Below, one piece after another: positions 1 to 12,600 of a stretch of 64,000 nucleotides of DNA. The translations under genes were made by a program, and so were the position numbers. Each line of letters starts with the position of its first letter. The first letter of the stretch is position 1. The stretch lies in the NCBI GenBank assembly GCA_002633025.1, contig NMRB01000143.1, forward strand, positions 449,726 through 513,725. Direction: 5' to 3'. The notes under the pieces are model-generated. The model saw only the letters and a list, made by a program, of their open reading frames with translations. It did no database searches and was not told the origin of the DNA. This stretch comes from Notospermus geniculatus. Taxonomy: Eukaryota > Nemertea > Pilidiophora > Heteronemertea > Lineidae.

Positions 1-754
1 ATGAAGTACGAGTTTAGGCCTAGGCTACTTTCTCTTTCATTTCAGTTTCTGACTCTCCGACTTGACTCTTGTTTTGCTGCTGCTATGACTCTAAACGTTG
101 GGTGATATACGGGTAGAGGAACGAACTATCTCCACAATAGGGGCATAGGCCCTACCATGGTGCCCATCACGCGCCTATCCGGAACACAATCGGGCTAAAA
201 TAGCACGTCCAATCATGTGCGTGTATGAATGCATAGCACATGTGCTTGCATGATGATGTCATTCAATTCTCCGTCGGGCAATACCACCGCATTCAACTCG
301 GATTTTCAGACAGCGTGGCTATAGGAGCGAACCAGAAATGTAACATAAGGAATCTTGAAACAAATATTTATCAGTTGAAACAAAAATTTTAAGACCAAAC
401 CTTTTTAATTTCGGCATCAGAGGCAGTTCTTGAAACACCAAGAATTTCGTAAAGTCGATTGTCAGCCATGATGAAGATGAACTCGCACTGTAAAATTACC
501 TCGGCTCCAGGAATTACAAGGGTATTCAGTGCACGGAGTATGTTACACAGTAAAAACCTCGGACGAGGATGGTCTCTGACGTCATCGATGAGACTGGGGT
601 CAACCTGGGAAACAGGTTGAAATTTCTCTTGGGTGTGAGGATAAGAATGATGATAAAGTCATTTCTGTGGTTGCATCATTGTCCTTAATTTGTATGACGT
701 CACACTTGAATCATACATTTAGGACATTGGTCCTTATTCCATGACATGTACCGG

Positions 755-972
755 TACAAGTAAAGTCGTCTCCGAATTCCGCAAATTTTCGACCCCAAGC
801 GCGGTCTTCCTCAGGGGCACTTTCTAGTGGCGATCCCAGAAGTGAATGTACTGACATTCACAGACATGACAGAAGTGAATCTTCACTTCTGGGATCTCTA
901 CTAGAAAGTGCCTGAGGAAGACCCCAGTTGGGGCGAAAAATTTGCGAAATTCGGAGACGACTTTACTTATAT
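755..972. repeat. Foldback (MITE-like) element
   Basis: Two arms of about 90 bp are inverted copies of each other around a short centre. The left arm starts near 761 with TAAAGTCGTCTCCGAATT and the right arm ends near 965 with the reverse complement. Inside, CTTCACTTCTGGGATC meets its inverted partner. A direct repeat GGTCCTTATTCCAT lies outside both ends (about 729-742 and 984-997), so the insertion may be nested or flanked by a duplicated host segment. It has no coding capacity. Confidence 0.85.
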
Positions 973-2434
973 ACATGTACTTCGGTCCTTATTCCATAGA
1001 CTGATTATAGAGGGGCTCTACTTGATTCTTATTAAATACCGGTAAATCCTGAAACTCAGATGCCCATCATTGAATCATCGAACTTCAAGACAAAGACAAC
1101 CCAAAGAAAATTAACAAATAAATGACAGTTGATAATTTTCATGATCTTTATTTCTTGTGTCATAGCATCATAAATACACATGATGATCTATGTTTAATTC
1201 TACAAGACTGACCCCATAGTACATTATATTGTATGTGCGCGGTGTATAAAAATGGACACTTTACCCACAAATTCTCAATTCTAACAGAATGGGTGGCATG
1301 AGTTATTGCGCAGACAAATTTGTGCCCTTTTGTCATAATTCACCAAAAAAATGCAGTTGTTTCTGCTTAGGTAAGAAAATTAGACAACTGAAATCTCTCC
1401 TGCAATATCTGCTCAAGATTCAATAAATGAAAATAAGGTGGTATTAAATAAAACATCTTTTTGTTTTTCTTAAAACATGTAAAAACAGATTTCTGTGCAT
1501 TTTATTCCAATACAGACACATCTTAGCATATACCATTCTCCAGTAGGCATGCAGGACTGGAGGAATACATGGATTTGAGAAAAATGTCAAATGCAAGCAA
1601 TTGTAACTTAAAGACCCTTAAGCAGGTCCCATCACTATGGCAACGGAAATTGAGAGACAGTGAATTATTGAACAACTCACTGAAGCTTCTCCATAATTTG
1701 TGAGAGTCCCTACTTTGGTACTCATTCAGGGCAAAACAATCCAATTCATCTTGAATTCATAGAAAATCAGGTGCCAGCAGAACATTTCATACAAAATGAC
1801 TGGTTATTACAACACCGAACAATGAGTTACGAACACCAATTGCCATCTAACAGCTTTCTTAACAAGAACATTGACAAAACTGTCAGCAATCTGGATGGAT
1901 TCGGAAAACAATTTGCCAGCAAAACCAACGTGAATACTGGCTCAACAATTTCTGTACCAAAACTGTATTTACTGGGTGAAGCAGATCCCACTCATGGTCG
2001 GGTTGTTTATTGGACAGTGATCACATGACATTTTTGAATTTGCATAGAAAAAACACAACTTTTGTTTTCAATACTTCAGTAACCATGGTAACTGCAGGGA
2101 ATTTCCAGAAGTAATCACAGAATTGGACTTCTCCATGTTTTTTAGAAAAGATCTCAAAAGACTTGGGGAATTCAGTTTCATGGAACTTGGAGGAAATCCT
2201 CCAAGCATGGAATGACCCTAAATGATTTCTGAATCTGAGCACAAGAGGAATGTGAGCTAATAATGAAGTTACAATTGTGCGAATGCATATACCTCAATGT
2301 GAAAGAATGTTTAATCTTACGTTGGAATGATTAGTTAGGGAAAGTGACAGAGAACTCATATCCCCCAAAATTATCTTTGGTGTTTGGTACAGTATCTGGA
2401 ATTATGAAGGTCATAGGTCGCCTGTGACAATATT

Positions 2435-2545
2435 CAGGGGCCTGTTTCATAAAGTGACTTAACTATGGTACCTTTAAACAAATGGCAAATGCACTGAAGT
2501 TGATGGCACCATTAGCTTAAAGTCACTTTACGAAACAGGCCCCTG
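2435..2545. repeat. MITE with CAGGGGCC termini
   Basis: A 111-bp element with terminal inverted repeats of about 28 bp. It starts CAGGGGCCTGTTTCATAAAG and ends with the near-exact reverse complement. The 5'-CAG terminus is typical of non-autonomous hAT-type elements. No 8-bp target duplication is visible, so the superfamily assignment is tentative. Confidence 0.8.
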
Positions 2546-4048
2546 GTCACCTCTGTGACACAATAATGTATTCATTTTGTTCCTTTCTCAGTCACCAGAC
2601 ACCACAGGGAAATCTTTCCCTCAATACCAAATTAAGATGCCACATGGTGTCAAAGTTTTACACCCTGCCCTGTTTCACCACCCCCTGGCCTCAAAGTCCC
2701 AGTTCAGCAATAACACAGACCCCTCACATTCGTATCTCTCAGTGTGAACTATCTTGAGCGTCACAACATAGATGGCAGTAGCAGCAGCAACAACAACAGG
2801 TTAGGCAAGCACCGTCCACATGGATGGCATCAACGGACCATATTTCGTCAAATCTGCCATCAGCTCACTTTTAAATCAGAAGTACAGTCTTTTGTCTTGC
2901 AGAAATACTAACAGGATCACCCTCAACTTGACCTATACAAATTATTTGCCACTTGCAACAGGCAAAATTTACATGATGAGCACACAGAGGTATTGGTTAC
3001 ATGATTTCAACTCTAGACATCCTGTTTTGTCATCCTACGATCAATGATAAAATGCATAGATTTTGCACCATATACATATAAATAGACAATAAATGCACCA
3101 AATATTTTAGGGAGTTCCCAAATCAATTTCATGCAAAACCATCAGAAAGATGAAATGAACAAGAGGTTTTAATGTAGAAGTAACTGAAAAAGTTTTACGT
3201 TGGTGGCAGACTGCCGCTTCTGCGGTGCAGAGCATCGCATTGTGAATTGTCTTTTTACACCCTAGTGCACCAACACAATACAAAATGCTGTTGTTTGGCA
3301 GTGCTTTGCGCTTGGTCTGTCACCGTCTTTACTCCGACAGTCTCACCATTCCCTCATTTGACCAGCCATGCGCAGCGCCTGTCCAAATCATGAAAATCAA
3401 CTTTCATAAGTCACCGACATTACTTTCAAATCTGATGCTTGAATATACTGAGGAATGTATTGAATGGATCTGGAATGTGATCAGACGATCCTCGAAATGA
3501 TTTGGAACTCCCAATTTAGCTAATTGAATCATGAATACAATGAAATGCATGATCTGTCTCGAACAGAGAGGCAGCAACAAAGCTCAACATCCAAAGCTGA
3601 AATAATTCCACAGTCAAAGTGAGAGATTGTCACAGTTTGGGAGATCAGGGTCCCAAGATAGCGTGCCAGAATCATCTCACAACAAACTCTCACTTCGACT
3701 CAGGTTTGCTCCACATACGAAAATCTTAAATCATCTGAGAATCAGGAAATGCATACAGCTGACCATAACATGCCATAATCACAAAATAAATGCTACATAT
3801 TGCCAATATTTACAACTAAACAAAGCTTTGCAGCCAAAACCGCTTGAGATCTCTACTGGATTAAATTCAAATGTGAACACTCAAACAGAAACTAAGCGAC
3901 ATTCAAACATTAAAAACATCATTATTTCTCGTTAAGTAAACAGAATTACAATAAGAAAAATAAATGAAGTAGGAAATCCTTCCATCCCATCTGGAATATT
4001 GCAACATTCTCTGTGCAGAAGGTACCAAACTCGTACCCAAGAAACTTA

Positions 4049-4235
4049 TAACCCTTTCACTGCGAAGACACCAGAAACCAGGTCAAAAAGACTGAAAGGT
4101 CCCTAAAACCATACTACATGGGTATTCATTGGAAAGCTCTCAGTGAGTGCTTTCAGATGAATACCTATGCGACTAGGTTTCCATGACCAATTTTTTTGGT
4201 TTTCGTGAAATAGCCTTTGGCAGAGAAAGGGTTAA
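4049..4235. repeat. MITE with ACCCTTTC termini, possibly piggyBac-like
   Basis: The left end reads TAACCCTTTCACTGCGAAG and the right end reads GGCAGAGAAAGGGTTAA, an imperfect inverted repeat of about 16 bp. Secondary inverted matches follow inside (AGAAACC..GGTTTC). The right flank is TTAA and the left flank is the near match TATAA, which suggests an old TTAA-targeting (piggyBac-type) insertion. The family call is inference. Confidence 0.55.
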
Positions 4236-5950
4236 AGCGAACTATTCGCGCCAAGTCAAAGATTCCACAGAACAGTTTCCGGAGCAGCCGCCGCAATGCA
4301 TTTACCAGTTGTTGTTACGAATAAAACGGGTTGTTTTATTATTTTTGGTTCACTTTGGACAGACGCGAACAATCCGCTTTAAGTCAAGTGATACACCCAC
4401 ATGCAACAAATGTCTTCACTCGACACCTGAAATCAATCCATGCATCATTGATCACTTCATATGAACAGCAACACCACCAACAATCAGCTTTCACCTCATG
4501 TTACACCATTTATTGATCCCTACCCCTTCAGAAAGAGGGTATCAACCTTCCTTTATTGAAGTTCTGGAAAACCACTACGACTATAAAACGGGGAACCTGA
4601 CACCTTGTAAACAAGAGCAACGCAAAGCGTGGCATATGCCCCCGCGTGTATGTTGAGTTGGNTTGAGCTGCTAAAAATTTGAGACATAAGTACTACAGAA
4701 AGTTGAACTTTCATCAACACAAAGTAGGTTCATTCGGAAAATTTTGAAAGGACATTCATACATGTAGTTGACCAGCACCATACTTTAAATCACCAAAGAA
4801 CTGTCAAAAGTTTAGTTCAATAGGAAATGTTATTTCATTGCAGCACTACTTTCACAGCAAATGTGGCTGAAATGGAGGCCAACTCTTTTGTAGGAGTCGG
4901 CCTCTCATCGCTGGCAGTCGTGCAGGAAACTTGTCTTCCCATTCACACTAAAATCTGCAGGAAATATCTCCAAAGCACCACCAATATTTGGGGCAAAAGT
5001 AACACGAGTATTCGCTTGTTCAGTTGTCAGAAAGTTAATCTCATTACTGTTTTGTCATGTTTGTATTCTTTAAGTGTGTTAAATCCCACAAAGTTTTATA
5101 CTTGGCAGGAAAACGTAATCTCACACAAGGTTTTACACATATTTAGTGGGAAATGTAATCTCACATGAAACCTGCACTTCCACCAGAAGAGCAGTCCACC
5201 TAATTTATGATCATATCCTCATAGCTTTGTGAACTGGATGATATCAGTGAACATCCCTACAAAAAACGCATTCATAAGTCAGTCTCAACTGCAGTAGCAT
5301 CCCCAATGCCCTTGATTGCAAAGTGGTGGGGATAAGGCAAGGTCATCTACTAAGCCCATTGCATTCCAATACCTGCCAGCCAGTCAAGAGTCCTACTGTT
5401 ATTAGTGCCAAGAGGCTCTTTCCAGCCTTATTTCAGAAATCTGGCTTTGCATCAATAATTGTCCATTGTCCAAACCACACTAACTTCTTAAGTTTGACAC
5501 ATAATATGAGCAACGTTCACCAGAAATAATGCAGGTCACACACACTCTTCATCTTTCCAACCTCTAACACCACAAAATGCAGCTGCACCAAAATCTTCAT
5601 CTAAAATGCTATAAAAGAGTTCAATAGTAACTTGACTAGTTAAAAAACCCTGATTTCTCACACATCTATCATACACATCCCAGCACATGACACAGTTTCT
5701 TGTAATTTGCATCCCAGCAGTGATCTCACGAGTTGGTTCAAATATTTGCATATTTGAAGACTTCAGACGAGGAATGTTGATCATGATCGATCCACTTCGT
5801 GACTTTTGCACGGTCTGCTCTGGACACCCGAACCGGTACTGGGATCGAGACTGGAATGTAATCAGGCAGATAACACAACATCAGGGCTGATCACAATCCA
5901 GAATCTGAAATAGAGGAAACAGAGGCTTGATCAGTAAAGTGAAACTATGG

Positions 5951-6640
5951 TTTAGCTTTCAATGCTGCTTCGTACGACCAACTACGTGTTAGCTCTCAAT
6001 GCTGCTTCATATGACCTGCTAAAGGTTAGCTCTCAATGCTGCTTCATATGACCTGCTAAAGGTTAGCTCTCAATGCTGCTTTGTATGACCTGCTAAAGGT
6101 TAGCTCTCAATGCTGCTTCATATGACCTGCTAATGGTTAGCTCTCAATGCTGCTTCATATGATCTGCTAAAGGTTAGCTCTCAATGCTGCTTCATATGAC
6201 CTGCTAAAGGTTAGCTCTCAATGCTGCTTCATATGACCAACTATGGGTTAGCTCTCAATGCTGCTTCGTACGACCAACTATGGGTTAGCTCTCAATGCTG
6301 CCTCGTACGACCAATTACGGGTTAGCTCTCAATGCTGCTTCGTACGACCAACTACAGGTTAGCTCTCAATGCTGCCTTGTACGACCAATTACGGGTTAGC
6401 TCTCAATGCTGCTTCATATGACCTGCTAAAGGTTAGCTCTCAATGCTGCTTCGTACGACCAACTATGGGTTAGCTCTCAATGCTGCTTCGTACGACCAAC
6501 TACGGGTTAGCTCTCAATGCTGCTTCATATGACCTGCTAAAGGTTAGCTCTCAATGCTGTTTTGTAGGAGTTAGCAGTCAATGCTGCTTCATATGACTAA
6601 CTACGGTATTCTTAATGCTGCTTTTATGACCTACAACAAT
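5951..6640. repeat. 37-bp tandem repeat array (about 18 units)
   Basis: Sixteen near-perfect 37-bp units run from 5951, then two to three degenerate ones. Every unit begins (G)TTAGCTCTCAATGCTGC. Two variants alternate in blocks: one continues TTCATATGACCTGCTAAAG and the other TTCGTACGACCAACTATGG. The array ends 44 bp from the stop codon of the minus-strand zinc-finger gene, so it would lie in that gene's 3' UTR or a 3'-UTR intron. Both variant cores, TCATATGA and TCGTACGA, are 8-bp palindromes. Confidence 0.95.
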
Positions 6641-6683
6641 GTAAATGCAAGAGCAAACAGTAGGATTTAAAGTTGAACTCACT

Positions 6684-9600
6684 TTAGAAGTGGCAGCCAA
6701 TCAGATGTTGCATCTCATGTTTAACGAGCACGGCAGAAGCAGGGAACTCCCTATCACAATAACGGCAACGCCATTCATCACTCGTATTCTCGTCCCTAGG
6801 ATCTGTCAAGTGGGGGCGCTCTTCGGCTTCACGTGGCATTGGTACAGGCATCGTTTCAGGGCCATCGTGCTGGTCGTCCTCCATCGGCTCAGCAGAATCT
6901 TCAGTTGCTGCTTTAGTGTCCGGTTTCAGGAGTCCAAGATGACTTTTCTTGGACAAATCGACACCGTTTTCCTGATTCACATTCTGACGGTTCTCGCTGT
7001 TAAATATAATCTCTTCCTCCACAGCTAAGGGTCCGAAGTGGACTTTAATATGTTGGGTTAAGAGGTGTCCTTTGGTTACACTGTAGTCGCAGTAGGGACA
7101 TTGGAGATCACTCCGTATCATGTGACATCTTAAATGCATGAGCAAGTGGTCGCGGCGGACATTCGTGTACGGGCACCTATCACATCGGTAGAGTTTCTTA
7201 GGTTCTTCATATTCCATCCCATTCTCAAAAAGTTCTAAATGATCATGCATCCCAGAATACTGAGCAATCGGATCTTGTGGCGCAGTCTCGACATCACCGA
7301 CCATAGCAACAGCGACGTCTGCCGGCAAATCTGGCAGATGCCGTAAATTCGATATCGACTGCACGGCTAGTAAATTCTGATTCGGCATCAGATGTAACTT
7401 CTTATGCTGCACCAACAGGGAGTTGAGCGGGACACTATAGTCACAGAATTCGCACGTGAACTTCTGTTTACTACCGTGTAAGAGGTAATGTTTTTCAAAC
7501 TGCGATCGTTTCGATGTTCCGTATGGGCATTTCTCACAGCTGTATTTGGTAAGTAATGTCGGCTGGATGATGTGTTCTTCACGCATGTCGTCATACTTGA
7601 CAACGAACGGGACGCCATCTTCTTTGGGCACGAAGGGGGTATCTGATGACGGTGGTTTGGAATCTTCCGCTGAGTCATCACCTGGAACAGAATGTGAGTA
7701 AGAATATAACCCAAGTTTCCTAATAAGTCTCTAAAGAGCAAATGGAGCTACTATAGCAAGTTATACTTTGAAAAGGAAAAAGAACTGAAGATAACTATGA
7801 AGTCAACTTACCTGCATCTTCACTGACTTCACGCTCTGAAAACTCTGGCTGGTAATTCTCAGCGTGCACCTTCAAATGATGGTTCAACAGCACCTTGTTG
7901 CCGACATGAAAGTCGCACTTCGGACACTTGATCAGGCCTTCTTCGTCACGGTCACCATGCATCTCCTCGTGCAGACGGATGTTGGTCTCACGGATGTTTG
8001 TGTACGGACAGTGACGGCATCGCAATAGCTTCTTTGGTGGGATAATCTTCTTTCTTCTTCTTTTGGGCACATTATCATTTGCTTCCTCTGGGTTCGCGAC
8101 ATTTTCTGTTTGAGGAGGTTCTACAGTCTCAACATCAATGACTGCATCCTCTCCACTTTCTTGAGAAGCTGGTTTGTCTTCTGGAATCTTCTCGGGTGAA
8201 TCTTCCAGCTTCTTTGCCAGTTCCTCTTCCTGAGCACCCTTCTGTGGTAGTGTCGAGACAGGGACTGCAGTTATCTTTGAGAAGATCAACTCATGCTTGA
8301 TACTTGCAATATCAACAGGGTCATAATCAGCGTACGATCGTTCCGATACTTCAGACTTGGCTGGTGATGCCTGTACTACTGCTGCCACTGCTGGCATGGC
8401 TGTTGGCTTCTTGTCAGAATCTTTGACTAACAGTCGTTTGAGCGCCGCAAGTCTGTTGATACGCCAAGCAGGATCATGAAGCTTCTCATGTTGCGATATA
8501 ACACGCTTGTGAATCGCCCAATAATCGCAGTGCTGACACTTATACTTGACAAGGGCACGCTTGCGATGGAACTGCTTGTGGTAGAGCATGTCGGTCTTGC
8601 TTTTTGACAGGTAAGGACAGCTTGGGCAGTCAAAAATCTTGCGATTGAAATCAGATACAAATGTTGTGAATTCGCCGACGCATTTCTTACTCCTGACTGG
8701 CTTTTCGACCTCGACCTCTTGCTCCTGGTTCATTTTCTCATCCCCAACCACCTGACCACCGTCCTTGGGCTTGCGTGGTTTACCTGGTTTCTCGATAACC
8801 ACATGTACAACTTCTTCTTTTTCTTTACTCGATGCAGGTTTGATCACCTCCACGAACAACATATTAGTTTTCACATCAGACTTTGCGGCATCATTTCCTT
8901 GAGACATGTCTGTCTCAGTGTCTTCCTGCTTTTTCCCCTTGTTCCGCCCCATATGACACTTCAAGTGCTGTTTCAGGATCCTAGGCTGTGAAACATAATA
9001 TGGGCAATGGGGGCACTTGATGTCGTGTCCTGGCCTCTGTACATGAAGTCGTTGATGCATCAGTACATTTTGTGACTTGCAAGTCTGATAGGGGCAGATA
9101 CTACATCGGAACAGTTTCCCTACTCTTTGTATTTCGCCTTTCGTCTCGGGTGATGAAGAACTTGGCTTCAGTGTCTTCAACAGCTCCTTCTCGAGCTCAG
9201 ACTTCGCTTGTTCTGTCTTCTTATTCCTTTGCCCCATCTTTTCCTTACTGACAGTGAAATCTAACAGTGATCCTTTCTTTGATCCCGCTATCCCTGCCTT
9301 CAGTTTCTTCTTCTTTGAAACCTTCCTTTTCTCCAGTTTCTTCTTTTTCTTTTTCTTCTTATCCTTCTTGCTGTCTCCCCTCGGCTTCTTTCCATCCCCA
9401 TCCTGGCCTCCACCAGCACCGCCGTGTCCTCTTCCACCATCATGAGGTCCTCCACAAGCTCCGCCTTGTCCACCGCTCGACTCAGACCCACCGTGATTGG
9501 CCCCACTCTGCTTGCCACCAGATGCCTTCTTACCACCATTTGAATCGGCTGGCTCCTTGTCCCAATCATTCTGACCTTCATCTTGGTTCCCATTTGACCC

Positions 9601-12600
9601 TTCTTCACTACTAAATCCTGCCTGCCCACTGCTGAAACTGCCATCAGAGAGGACATCATCAGATCCACCGGATAAATCCATAACTCCTCGATTCCCATAA
9701 TTCAATCCGTTCTGAGAACCTCTTGGTCGGTTAAAGTCATTCTTCTCATCAAAACTTTGGTCATCCCCATTCTCAAGATCCATGACCAGGTCTCCTCCAT
9801 TCTCGCTTACATCACCTCCACTCTCAGTGCCCCTCGTTTGGCTGGGTGACCTTGAATGACTACCCTCACCTCTGGGAACGTGTGGAATGGAAATCAACCC
9901 CTCAGGTCCCTGGGTCAGTTCCTCAATCAGATTATACGACGTCAGGGAATGTACTTCACGGATGTGACGATACATGGCGTTTTTCCAATTCGACCTCGCA
10001 CCGCATTGCTTACAACGAAATCGCTTCTCGACGAACCCTTCACCGGGCGGCTGCTCAGCATTCTCATTACCATCAACCTGATACTTCCCTTCCCCAGACT
10101 GGCCATCGTTACTAGAAATTCCGGAAACGCCTTCAACCTCGTTCAAGACCCAGTTGCCCTCCTCCGGTTGTTCGTGGACATTGCGAATATGACGTTTGAC
10201 GGCTGACCACAACTCTGACGAATACGGACAAAGTTTACAGGAATACAACTGGACTTTCTGCGGATAATGCTGCGATAGATGCTCATATATGGCGTCACGA
10301 TTGGTATGTGAGAAATCACATTTGTTGCATTTCCACTCCTTCTGATCCTTCCCACCACCTTTGGTTCCGAGTCCCGCGATCTGCTTCTCCAAATTCATAC
10401 GCCTCGAACGGCCCATGAACTTCTTGCCCGGAAATGTATTAAGATATTCCTGTAATGACTTCAGAGCTGTTTCTTTATCCAGTGTGATAACCTCACCAAC
10501 CTTACGATGCTTGTTGTAAACATGTCTCTGGACATCACTTCGATAATTTGAGCGATAGGGGCAGCTGGAACATTTGAATTTTTTGGTCTTATCGTGGTCG
10601 ACTTGGTTGCTGCCTTTACTAGCGACCGACGGTGAAGGAGAAGATCGGAATGATAAGTTTGACTTTGCAGGCGAGGGGGTAGCAGGTGGTGCCTTTTCCT
10701 TAGAGGTTGGGGAGTGCTGGAACAATGCGGAGACAGACGCCGCTGATGGTGTCTTCAGTATTGTTGGCTTGGGCTTCTCTGACGATTTAGCATTATCACC
10801 GATGTTCAGTTTCATTCCTGGGGTCAGCCCTGGAGGTAGGGTAGCTAGAGCCTCTTCACGACTCAGAATGATAATCTGGGCTGTACCTTCATGTACCAGT
10901 TTGATATGCTTCTTAAGCTCCCACTTCCAGTTGGAGCGACGAGGGCAGGCCGAGCATTTGAACGGACGGGCATAACCATGATGAGCTGGCCCTCCCTTTG
11001 AACCAGGGCCACTTACAGGAACTGCATTTTCTGACTTGATTGGTATCTCTATGGCTGGTTTCATGACTGGTTTCGGCGGCTTCTCTTTCTCAATATTGTT
11101 ATTGTTAATGTTATTGTGATTCCCCATCACTCGCCCTGGTCTTTCTCTTGTTGTTTCAAGGTAAGCAGCAATCGTCGCCCGTGCTTCAAGCTCATTCATC
11201 TTAAGACAGTAAGGTCCAGGCTCATCAATCCCATGTTTTGCCCGAACATGCTTTCTTGTATCCCAAACCCAGTTTGTGCGGAATCCACAAATGGTACATT
11301 TATACACCTTGATGTTGTCGTGTGCGACTAGATGCATGTCTAGTTTGGATGGCATCGGTGCTCGCCAACCACAAATCTTACATAAACATGGGTCATTTCC
11401 GTCTCGTGCGTTCTCTGAATCTTTCGGCTGTCTAAACGGGCTCGGATTGTCCGCTCTGTTCATAAACAACTCCATCTTCTGCGGGGTAGATGAAGCAAGG
11501 GGCTCGCTGTCATCACTGACGACACTCGTAGCATCAGATTCCAGCATGTTGTACTCGGAACAATACGTCTCGTTCACCTCACGCTCAATCTCCTGAAGGA
11601 TGGTATAGATAGCTTTCTCATCCTGTAGCTGATCTGCATGATGTTTTTCAATATGGCGTTTCAGGTCACCCTTCCATGCCGTGTGGTACTGGCAAAAAGA
11701 ACACTTATAGGGTTTCTCATTGGTATGAATACGAGTATGCCGCATTAATTCGGATGTATACTTGGCAACGTAGTCACAATATTTGCATGGATATTCACCA
11801 GCCACACCTTTGCGAGGTTTATTCGGTGTGTGGAATGCTTTCAGAGGTGGAACAAGGGGCTGGACAGGGCTAACGGATTTCTCCACCTGATCGTGGCCCT
11901 TTTTCAAATGAACGTTCAAGTCCCCTTGCCATTTGTAAGTACGGGAACAAAGGTGACATTTGTAGCGACGATCACCGGTGTGGACTAACTGGTGGCGCCG
12001 CATGTCGCTTGGCCATTTCGCAATGTACGGGCATTGTGTACACTGCATATCCACACCATGTAGCTCCTCTTCTTCTGGTTCCATGACGCCAGCATGCGAC
12101 AAATCCAAAGGTTGTTCCCTGCCATTTTCTTCTGGTAGGGGTCCATCTTCTATGAAATCCATCGGTTCAGGCATATCTTGATCAACACTTCCGCTGCCAT
12201 TGCTAGTATTCGACCTCATTGACAAGTTTAACGGCTCTTCTTGCTCCTTAGTGCCTTGAAGGTAATCCCGCAGACGAATATTGTGAGCTTTCTTCATGTG
12301 ATAGTTCAAATCAGATGAGCGTTTGTACTTCCTAGGGCACAAGTCGCATGGGTACTTGAAATCGTTGCTATGGGATACCATGTGACCTTTGAGCCTTGTC
12401 AGCGTCACCGCGACATACCCACAGATATTGCAAACGACGTCACCATTCGTACTGAACAGTGCATTTTGCTCTGCAGAAGGACAATCAACTGATCCCTGGT
12501 CTCCAGAGTCGCCATTTTGTTCGATATATTCGGACTTTATGCTCTCATAAGCATAATCATCGTGGTATAGACTATTGGGTTCATCTCTCACATCCGGTAA

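Larger units (their letters stand above)
1..5950. other. Gene-free region with MITE remnants
   Basis: I see no convincing coding exon here. The open frames are short, overlap on both strands and lack recognisable domains or splice context. The stretch lies downstream of the minus-strand zinc-finger gene, so part of it could be its 3' UTR. It holds three inverted-repeat elements, listed separately. A single N at 4662 marks an unresolved base. Confidence 0.6.

Noticed and set aside
5951-6640. Resemblance of the 37-bp array to a CRISPR array
   Set aside because: Units are contiguous with no spacers and the genome is eukaryotic; it is a minisatellite.
8719-9698. Plus-strand and alternate-frame open frames opposite the zinc-finger exon, some rich in Phe/Ser/Pro
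   Set aside because: They are reverse-strand shadows of the Gly-rich and poly-Lys coding segment; the minus-strand frame carries regular C2H2 fingers and is the real gene.
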